Below are positions 7,906 to 14,070 of a stretch of DNA of 64,000 nucleotides, piece by piece; within the stretch, counting starts at the first letter, position 1; every line of letters begins with the position of its first letter. The stretch is from CAYNRE01 sp964399535 (GTDB lineage: Bacteria; Planctomycetota; Planctomycetia; Pirellulales; CAYNRE01): the NCBI GenBank assembly GCA_964399535.1, contig CAYNRE010000032.1, forward strand, positions 372,001 through 436,000, read 5' to 3'. A model generated the notes under the pieces. That model had not been told where the DNA came from. It worked only from the letters and a program-made list of their open reading frames with translations, and ran no database searches. The position numbers and the translations under genes were made by a program.

Positions 7906-10137
7906 TCAAGCGTCGCTGTCGGCTGGGCGGAACGAGTGGCCGGTCTTAAGCCCCGCCACGAAAATCACCAGCGCCACCGCGCCCAGGAAGAAGACCGTAT
8001 CGCCCGGTACTCGCAGCCAGCGGAGGGTCTGCATCAGGTCGGTCTGCATAAACTCGCTGCTCCGGGCATACCAGTAGCCGTGTTCGACCGAGGCCCAGGT
8101 CTGGAGCAGTCCGACCGGCAACAGGCTGAGCAGGCACATGGCCAACAGGCCGCCGTTCATGGCCCAGAAGGCGAAGGTCAGGCAGCCGTCTTTCCACTGC
8201 TGGCCCGGTATCAGCACGCGCAAGCAAAGCAGCATCAGCCCGATACCCAGCATGCCGTACACGCCGAACAGGGCTGCGTGGCCATGGACCGGGGTGGTGT
8301 TGAGCCCTTGCATGTAGTAGAGCGCGATCGGCGGGTTAATCATGAACCCGAACAGGCCGGCGCCCACCATATTCCAAAAGGCGACCGCCACGAAGAAGTA
8401 AATGGGCCACTTATAGCGGCGCACCCATTGGGTTTGCCTGGAGCGGCGCAGGTCGTCGGTGGCGTCGAACCCCACCAGCGTCAGCGGCACCACCTCGAGC
8501 GCGCTGAATACCGAGCCCCAGGCCAGGGCCACGGTGGGCGTGCCCGAGAAGTACAGGTGGTGACAGGTGCCGATGATGCCGCCGGAGAGAAAGATCGTGG
8601 CCGAGAGCAGCGCCGCGGCAGCCGCCACGGCGGGCCGAATCAGGTTCAGTCGCATGAACACAAAGGCGATGACCGTGGTGGCGAATACCTCAAAGAACCC
8701 TTCGACCCAAAGGTGCACCACCCACCATCGCCAGTACTCCACCATCGACAGATGCGAATGCCGCCCCCAGGTAAGCCCGGCCCCATAAAACAGCGCGATC
8801 GCGCCGGTGGCCACGGCCAATAGCGCCACAAGCTGCCGGGCCTCGCCCGCTTGGCGCAGGGCCGGCGCCAGGGCCCGCAGCATCAGCACCAGCCAGAGCA
8901 AGAGCCCCACCATGAGCGCAATTTGCCAAACGCGGCCCAGGTCGACGTATTCGTATCCCTGGTGCCCTAGATAAAACGAGACCGGATCGGAAAGCTGGTT
9001 CTGCACACTCAGCCACTCGCCCGTTAGCGAGCCGACCACCACGACGAGCAAGGCCAGAAACAGCAGATTGACCCCCAGGGCCTGCCCCTTGGGTTCGCGC
9101 TGGCTGACCACGGGGCCGATGAACAAGCCCGCCCCCAGCCAGGCGGTGGCGATCCAGAACAGCCCGATCTGTACGTGCCAGGTGCGCGTCACGCTGTAGG
9201 GAAGCCAGCGGGAAAGCGGGATTCCGTAGAAGCCGTCCCCTTCGACGCCGTAATGGGCGGTCACCACCCCCAGCAACATTTGCACCAGCACCAGCGCGGC
9301 GACGATCCAGAAGTATTTAATCGTGGCCCGCTGCGAGGGGGTGGCCTGCCAGGCCGCCAAGGGGTCGGTCTCCGGCGTGGGGGGCAGTTCGCCTTCGTTC
9401 TGTTGGGATGCATGCCACCACGCCAGCGCCGAAATGCCGGCCAAGAGCATAATGATGCTGACGCCGGTCCAGACCACGCTTTCGCCGGTCGGCCGGTTGC
9501 CGATCAGCGGCTCGTGCGGCCAGTTGTTCGTGTAGGTGATTGTGTCGTTCGGCCGATTGGTCGAAGCGGCCCACGCCGTCCAGAAGAAGAAGGCGGCAAG
9601 TTGGTTCACCCGATCGGTGTCGCGCACGGCCCCGGAGGGAATTGCGTAATCGGCGCTCCCCTCGGTAAAGACCTGGGCATAGTGCGCCCCATTGGCGCGA
9701 AACGCCTCGGCCCGCACCGGGTCGATGGTCAGGCTCTTCGAGCCGGGGTCGTAGGTATTGGTGCGCATGAGCCGGGTCAGGCGGGCAGTGAGTTGTGCTT
9801 GCCGCTCGTCGTCGAGCTCGTCAAAGGGCTGGCCAAAATCGGCGCTTGCCCAACGATCGAGAATGAACCGGCACTCGCGATGCAGGTAGTCGGCCGTCCA
9901 GTCGGGCGCCACGTAGCTGCCGTGCCCCCAGATCGAGCCCACCTCCATCCCGCCCAGCGCTTGCCATACCTGCTGGCCGGCCTGAATCTGGCCGGCCTCG
10001 ATCACGGTTTGGCCGTCGCCGGTTATCACCCGCTCGGGCAGCGGGGGCATTTCCTGGTAAATGCGGGTCCCGATCCAGCCCAGGATTAGGAATGAAACCC
10101 CCATCACCGCCGCGAAGGCGATCCAAAGTCGGCGCAT
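7906..10137 (-). CDS. norB: Quinol-dependent nitric oxide reductase (qNor, NorZ type)
   Basis: 743 residues, the usual length for single-subunit quinol NO reductase, which reduces 2 NO to N2O in the inner membrane using quinol. The long N-terminal periplasmic domain that distinguishes qNor from cytochrome-c-dependent NorB is present (about 30-215, with GQQVWQALGGMEVGSIWGHG). The haem-copper-oxidase-type core has His321 (TWHVQIG), HLWVEGFFE at about 475-483 with the metal-site His and Glu, the HH pair at 526-527, and HGHAALFG at about 618-625. About 14 hydrophobic segments are visible. It lies 32 bases downstream of the flavohaemoglobin gene on the same strand, so both NO-detoxifying enzymes are almost certainly in one transcript under the Rrf2-type regulator at 11550. 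The role is most likely NO detoxification; no nitrite reductase is seen here. Confidence 0.95.
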   Translation of the reverse strand: MRRLWIAFAAVMGVSFLILGWIGTRIYQEMPPLPERVITGDGQTVIEAGQIQAGQQVWQALGGMEVGSIWGHGSYVAPDWTADYLHRECRFILDRWASADFGQPFDELDDERQAQLTARLTRLMRTNTYDPGSKSLTIDPVRAEAFRANGAHYAQVFTEGSADYAIPSGAVRDTDRVNQLAAFFFWTAWAASTNRPNDTITYTNNWPHEPLIGNRPTGESVVWTGVSIIMLLAGISALAWWHASQQNEGELPPTPETDPLAAWQATPSQRATIKYFWIVAALVLVQMLLGVVTAHYGVEGDGFYGIPLSRWLPYSVTRTWHVQIGLFWIATAWLGAGLFIGPVVSQREPKGQALGVNLLFLALLVVVVGSLTGEWLSVQNQLSDPVSFYLGHQGYEYVDLGRVWQIALMVGLLLWLVLMLRALAPALRQAGEARQLVALLAVATGAIALFYGAGLTWGRHSHLSMVEYWRWWVVHLWVEGFFEVFATTVIAFVFMRLNLIRPAVAAAAALLSATIFLSGGIIGTCHHLYFSGTPTVALAWGSVFSALEVVPLTLVGFDATDDLRRSRQTQWVRRYKWPIYFFVAVAFWNMVGAGLFGFMINPPIALYYMQGLNTTPVHGHAALFGVYGMLGIGLMLLCLRVLIPGQQWKDGCLTFAFWAMNGGLLAMCLLSLLPVGLLQTWASVEHGYWYARSSEFMQTDLMQTLRWLRVPGDTVFFLGAVALVIFVAGLKTGHSFRPADSDA

Positions 10138-10169
10138 GGTCGTTTGCTCCCCACACGGTCAGTTCAGAC

Positions 10170-11420
10170 TCAGCTCACGCCGGCAGTCACCGCCGAGGTG
10201 ATCTCTTGCCGCGGACCGAAGAATTCGAAACGAATGCGATCGTCGCTCACGTTCAGTTCCTTCAACCCTTGGTACACCAGCTGCATAAACGGCTTGGGCC
10301 CACAAAAGTAGTAAGCAGCCTCGGCCGCGGGCGTGCGCTGTTCCAGCAGTTCGCGGGTCACCAACCCCACGCTGTCGCAGCGACCCGTCGACTGGTCTTC
10401 GGCACTGGGCTGGTCGAAGATCACGTGGGTGGCCACGCGGCCGCCGCTCGACGCCAGTGCGCGAAGCTCTTGCCCCAGGGCCTGGAGCCGGCTGTTCTTC
10501 GCCGCTTGGATGAAATGAATAAAACCACGCCGGGGCCGGTCGACGAGCGACTTGGCCATCGACAACAGCGGGGTCACGCCGATGCCGCCGGCCAGAAACA
10601 CCAAGGGGCGGCCGTCGAGGTGCTCGTCTGCCACGGTGAATTCGCCGCAGGGGGGCCCCAACTCCAAGGGGTCGCCCACTTGAATCCGGTCGTGCAAGTA
10701 ATTGGACACGACTCCCGCGGGCGCGTCGACGGCGGCACCCGGTTCGCGCTTGACCGTGATGCGATAGTGGGGCAGGCCCGGCCGGTCGGAAAGGCTGTAG
10801 TTCCGCGGCGCGGTGGGCGTTTCCGGATGGTCGATGCGGACGGTCACGTATTGGCCTGGCTCGTAGTCGGGCAGGGGCCCTCCGTCGGCCGGCCGCAGGT
10901 AGAAGGACGTCGCGAGCTGGCTTTCGCGTACTTTGCGATCGACCACGAACGACCGGTAGCCGTTCCAGCCCCCCGGGGCCTCGCGCTGCTGGCGGTAAAT
11001 GGCTTGCTCTCGGCCAACACACACCCCCGCCAGCAACTCGTAGGCTTCGGCCACGGCGGCCAACACCTCGTCGCTGGCCGCCGGACCCATGCAGTCGCCG
11101 ATGGCGGCCAAGAGATGCTTGCCGACGATCGGATAGTGCTCGGGCTGAACCCCCAGCGAGCAGTGTTTATGGGCAATCAGGTTCACGGCCGGCCCCAGGG
11201 CCTGGAGCTGATCGAGGTGGGTGAAATAAGCGCAGATGGCCCCGGCCAAGGCCCGCTGCTGGCTCCCCGAGTGCTGGTGGGCCGGGTTGAAGTAGGCTTG
11301 CACCTCGGGGTTTTCCGCGAACATGCGATGATAGAATCGCCGGGTGATGGTCTCCGCCTGAGCCGCGACGGCCGGCGTAATCTGCTTCACGATCGCGATC
11401 GTTTTCGGCGAGAGTTCCAT
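10170..11420 (-). CDS. hmp: Flavohaemoglobin, nitric oxide dioxygenase
   Basis: 416 residues from the ATG at 11420; an in-frame ATG at 11450 is less likely because the globin domain starts right after residue 1 (MELSPKTIAIVKQ). Globin domain 1-140: distal-pocket Tyr30 (RRFYHRMF) and Gln (SGSQQRAL), proximal haem His86 in HKHCS, then VQPEHYPIVGKHL. Then an FAD-binding barrel with RNYSLSD and an NAD-binding domain with GGIGVTPLLSM. The enzyme converts NO plus O2 to nitrate using NAD(P)H in the cytoplasm. Slightly longer than the E. coli protein (396). First gene of the hmp-norB operon, divergent from the Rrf2 regulator with the inverted repeat at 11512-11535 in between. Confidence 0.95.
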   Translation of the reverse strand: MELSPKTIAIVKQITPAVAAQAETITRRFYHRMFAENPEVQAYFNPAHQHSGSQQRALAGAICAYFTHLDQLQALGPAVNLIAHKHCSLGVQPEHYPIVGKHLLAAIGDCMGPAASDEVLAAVAEAYELLAGVCVGREQAIYRQQREAPGGWNGYRSFVVDRKVRESQLATSFYLRPADGGPLPDYEPGQYVTVRIDHPETPTAPRNYSLSDRPGLPHYRITVKREPGAAVDAPAGVVSNYLHDRIQVGDPLELGPPCGEFTVADEHLDGRPLVFLAGGIGVTPLLSMAKSLVDRPRRGFIHFIQAAKNSRLQALGQELRALASSGGRVATHVIFDQPSAEDQSTGRCDSVGLVTRELLEQRTPAAEAAYYFCGPKPFMQLVYQGLKELNVSDDRIRFEFFGPRQEITSAVTAGVS

Positions 11421-11497
11421 GAACTTCGGATTCCTGACTGCCAGAACCACGGCCCGCCCTGTCCCGGGGACGGCGGCTAGGGTTTAATCTGGACCAA

Positions 11498-11525
11498 AAG
11501 ATATAGAATTTAATCTGTACGTCAA
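11498..11525 (-). promoter_or_regulatory. Candidate promoter of hmp-norB
   Basis: On the reverse strand, TTGACG (bases 11525-11520) and TATCTT (11503-11498) are 16 bases apart, a good match to a sigma-70 promoter. The -35 box lies in the centre of the inverted repeat at 11512-11535, the position expected for repression by occlusion. Transcription would start near 11490, giving a leader of about 70 bases before hmp. Confidence 0.55.
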
Positions 11526-11535
11526 GGTACAGATT
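11512..11535. promoter_or_regulatory. Perfect inverted repeat, candidate Rrf2/NO operator
   Basis: AATCTGTAC at 11512-11520 and its exact complement GTACAGATT at 11527-11535, separated by GTCAAG. The left arm is preceded by TT, and the same TTTAATCTG string also occurs at 11483-11491, 26 bases away, suggesting a second half-site. The right arm reaches the ribosome site of the Rrf2 gene (GGAG at 11537), so one bound protein could control both directions. It differs from the published NsrR consensus, which has a one-base spacer. Confidence 0.6.
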
Positions 11536-11549
11536 TGGAGCGCGCGGCC

Positions 11550-11984
11550 ATGATTTCAAAAACGGCGGAATATGCCCTGCGGGCCGTGGTTTCGCTCGCC
11601 GGCACGCAACGGGCGGCCTCGGCCGAGGTGCTGGCCGAAAAAACCAAGGTACCCCGGGCCTACCTGCATCGCGTGCTGCAAGACCTGGCCGCGGCCGACC
11701 TGGTTCGCTCGCGCCCCGGGCCTGGCGGCGGCTACGAACTGGCGCGCCCCGCGGGCAAGATCACCATTCTGGACGTAATCAGCGCGGTTTCGCCGATTGA
11801 GCGGATCGAGAAGTGCCCGCTGGGGCTATCGTCGCACACGTCGCTCTGCCCGCTGCATCGCGAGTTGGACAAAGCCTACGCGGCGACCGAGGCGGCCTTC
11901 CGCCGGGTAACCGTGAAAAGCCTGCTGGAATCGACCAGCCCGATCGTGCCGCTTTGTGAAGTCGAACGGCCACGCACAAAGTGA
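11550..11984 (+). CDS. Rrf2 family transcriptional regulator (NsrR-like by context)
   Basis: 144 residues from the ATG at 11550, with GGAG nine bases before it; a TTG at 11535 would add five residues. The Rrf2 winged helix is clear: ISKTAEYALRAVVSLA, VPRAYLHRVLQDLAAADLV, then the wing GPGGGYELARP. In NsrR and IscR three closely spaced cysteines hold an iron-sulfur cluster; here the cysteines are at 89, 100 and 136, so the usual middle cysteine is missing and His96 or Cys136 might replace it. Divergent placement next to hmp-norB argues strongly for an NO-responsive repressor. The exact ligand is not shown by the sequence. Confidence 0.88.
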   Translation: MISKTAEYALRAVVSLAGTQRAASAEVLAEKTKVPRAYLHRVLQDLAAADLVRSRPGPGGGYELARPAGKITILDVISAVSPIERIEKCPLGLSSHTSLCPLHRELDKAYAATEAAFRRVTVKSLLESTSPIVPLCEVERPRTK

Positions 11985-12060
11985 TCGGTCGGCAGGCGGT
12001 CGGCCTGGGGTTGGAAGCATTCGCCCGGCGACCTCACCCTGAGCTGCGATTCCTGATTCG

Positions 12061-12088
12061 CGGGGCGACGCCTGAGTCAGGCGCCCCG
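12061..12088. terminator. GC-rich hairpin between convergent genes
   Basis: CGGGGC (12061-12066) pairs with GCCCCG (12083-12088), with a three-base bulge, and inside it CCTGA/TCAGG (12071-12075 and 12077-12081) pair around one base. The hairpin overlaps the stop codon of the reverse gene ending at 12077 and lies about 75 bases after the Rrf2 stop. No T-run follows on either strand, so termination is only suggested. Confidence 0.4.
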
Positions 12089-13186
12089 CGTCGTACGCGA
12101 GCCGCCGTGAGCGCCACGTTGCGCGCGGTGCCTTCCCAGTATTAGCAGCGCGGTCGCGCCGGCTGCCGCGAGCGACCGTGTCGAGGGCTCGGGCACCCTG
12201 GCCACGCGAAAGCCAACGTTCGGGAAGTGGTTTACCACCCAGCCACCCGCGCCTGGGGAATAGGTAGCCGAAAGGGGCCCGGGCCCCCCCTCGTTCCTCC
12301 AGGAGCCGCCGCGCAAACCCCGCTCCTCGACACCGAACCGCGTCTCATTCCATTCCCAGACGTTCCCCGCCTGATCGAAGGTGCCGTAGAAGCTGGGCGA
12401 CGACCGGTAGGCTCCGACGTCGGTCAGGTAGTTGGTGAACTGTTCGAGGGTCGAGCCGGTCACGGCGTAGCCGTCGTTGTAACCATTGGCGACCCCGTCG
12501 TTGGACCAGAAGTTCGCCACGCGCGTGTTGTCAGGCGTTGCCCCCGGCGGTTGATCGGAATAGGGGGCCAGATTGGTGCGCATAGGGTAGTGCCAGTAGC
12601 TGTCGGCATCGCCCCCCAGCGAGGCCGGCTGATAGTAGGCCGCCTTGTACCATTCGTTTTGCGTGGGAAGAACCCAAGTGGCCGAGGGGCTACGGGTAAC
12701 CGCCACCAGCGCCGCGGGCGTCACCGCGCCCAGCAGCGCGTAGGCGCCGTCTTCCGTGGTACCCGGCCCCTGCGGACCAATCGGCTGACCGTTGTGCAGC
12801 CAGTTTACGAATCGAGCCGCATCGCCCCAATTAACCTGCGTAACCGGACGGTTCCCGCCCGTTGGCACGTAGACGTACGAACCAGGGGTGCTGAACCGCA
12901 GAATGCCCGCCACGTTGGGATCGAGGGCCATGTCCGGGTGGTAAAGCCCGTAGGTGTCGGTCCTTGCGACGGCGTTGAGGAATTCGGCGTACTGCGCGAT
13001 CGTCACCTCGAACTTGCTTAGGTTGTAGACATAACTCACCGCGCCGTAGCCCGTTGCCGGGTCGGCGGGGTTGCCGGCGTTGCCCACCTGAACGGTATCG
13101 ATCGTCGCGCCAAAGACCTCGCCCCCGATGGGCCCAAAAATGGCCGCTAAGAGAGCCAGGCCAGTCGACCATTTCTGCATGTTCAT
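12077..13186 (-). CDS. FGE/SUMF1-fold protein with PEP-CTERM anchor, no catalytic cysteines
   Basis: 369 residues from the ATG at 13186, which has GGGGAG six bases upstream. A signal peptide (TGLALLAAIFGPIGG) is followed by a formylglycine-generating-enzyme/sulfatase-modifying fold: FEVTIAQYAEFLNAV, RPVTQVNWGDAARFVNWL, WVLPTQNEWYKAAYYQP, FDQAGNVWEWNE, RGLRGGSW, and NVGFRVA. The last block is followed by VPEPS and a hydrophobic helix ending in arginines, a PEP-CTERM sorting signal. True FGE needs a cysteine pair just after RGGSW; here that segment is RGGSWRNEGG and the mature protein contains no cysteine at all, so enzymatic sulfatase activation is unlikely. Probably an exported surface protein using the fold structurally. 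No sulfatase gene is nearby. Confidence 0.88.
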   Translation of the reverse strand: MNMQKWSTGLALLAAIFGPIGGEVFGATIDTVQVGNAGNPADPATGYGAVSYVYNLSKFEVTIAQYAEFLNAVARTDTYGLYHPDMALDPNVAGILRFSTPGSYVYVPTGGNRPVTQVNWGDAARFVNWLHNGQPIGPQGPGTTEDGAYALLGAVTPAALVAVTRSPSATWVLPTQNEWYKAAYYQPASLGGDADSYWHYPMRTNLAPYSDQPPGATPDNTRVANFWSNDGVANGYNDGYAVTGSTLEQFTNYLTDVGAYRSSPSFYGTFDQAGNVWEWNETRFGVEERGLRGGSWRNEGGPGPLSATYSPGAGGWVVNHFPNVGFRVARVPEPSTRSLAAAGATALLILGRHRAQRGAHGGSRTTRGA

Positions 13187-13347
13187 GAGCAACTCCCCAG
13201 GTGAGAATCCGAGCGAATCCAGGCAAGTAGGGTCGATGGAAAGACCTCGCCGGGTCCCTAACTGCGGATGCGGACCGGATTCGGACAGGCCCAAGGCCCA
13301 AATTCGCAAAAAACTCGGCCTAAGAAGCCTGGTTTCATGCCAAAAAT

Positions 13348-13361
13348 AATTCGGCCGAATT
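13348..13361. promoter_or_regulatory. 14-bp perfect palindrome AATTCGGCCGAATT
   Basis: Sits in the 221-base region between the reverse FGE-fold gene and the forward ECF sigma/kinase operon, 47 bases before the sigma factor start. A self-complementary site between divergent genes is a plausible operator or sigma-site boundary. No second copy was noticed in the window. Confidence 0.35.
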
Positions 13362-13407
13362 GTCTGAACGGTCCCCGGCTTGGCAGTTACCCTTTAGGAT
13401 GGGCACC

Positions 13408-14070
13408 ATGGTTGAGGCGGGCAGCAACCCCATGGACAGCAGCGAAGCCAGTCGACTGGTCCAGCTCGCGGCCAGCGGAGACGACCAGGCCTGGGAGCGG
13501 CTGCTGACCGATTTCCGACCGCGGCTGCGGCGCATGGTTGGCCTGCGCCTCGACCGGCGGCTGCAAGGTCGAGTCGATCCTTCGGACGTGATTCAAGAGG
13601 CCTTTCTCGACGCCGCCCGGCGGTTGTCGGAGTTTGCCAAGAACCCGACGATGCCGTTCTACCTGTGGCTGAGGTTTCTGGCCGGCCAACGGTTGTTGGA
13701 GCAACACCGCCGTCACCTGGGCACCAAAGCTCGCGACGCCGGCCGCGAAATCTCGCTGTACCGGGGTGCTTTTCCCGCCACCACCACGGCCGATCTGGCC
13801 GCCCAGTTTCTGGGCAAGCTCAGCGCTCCCAGCCAGGCCGTGGTCAAGATCGAACAAAAAATTCGTCTGCAGGAAGCACTGAATTCGCTCGATCCGATCG
13901 ACCGCGAGATCCTGGCGCTGCGCCATTTCGAACAGCTTTCCAATGTCGAGGCGGCCGAAGTGTTGAGCCTCGAACCGGCCACGGCATACAAACGCTACGC
14001 GCGGGCCCTGCTGCGGCTCAAAGACGTGCTCGTGTCGATGTTCGGTGGTGAAGAGGAATTCGCGCCATGA
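13408..14070 (+). CDS. ECF-type RNA polymerase sigma factor
   Basis: 220 residues from the ATG at 13408, chosen for the AGGA at 13396-13399; ATGs at 13399 and 13432 are in frame. Region 2 is seen in RLVQLAASGDDQAWERLLTD through RVDPSDVIQEAFLDAARRL and FYLWLRFLAGQRLLE. Region 4 is in LDPIDREILALRHFEQLSNVE with the helix-turn-helix EAAEVLSLEPATAYKRYARAL. This is the planctomycete type of ECF sigma factor found next to Ser/Thr kinases. Its last codons overlap the start of the kinase gene in an ATGA, so the two are translationally coupled. No anti-sigma factor is adjacent, and the kinase probably controls it. Confidence 0.93.
   Translation: MVEAGSNPMDSSEASRLVQLAASGDDQAWERLLTDFRPRLRRMVGLRLDRRLQGRVDPSDVIQEAFLDAARRLSEFAKNPTMPFYLWLRFLAGQRLLEQHRRHLGTKARDAGREISLYRGAFPATTTADLAAQFLGKLSAPSQAVVKIEQKIRLQEALNSLDPIDREILALRHFEQLSNVEAAEVLSLEPATAYKRYARALLRLKDVLVSMFGGEEEFAP

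Noticed and set aside
6381..7949. A forward frame of 522 codons opposite the first S41 protease
   Set aside because: It is the complement of a conserved gene and its product is Gly/Gln/His-rich; long antisense frames are expected in GC-rich genomes.
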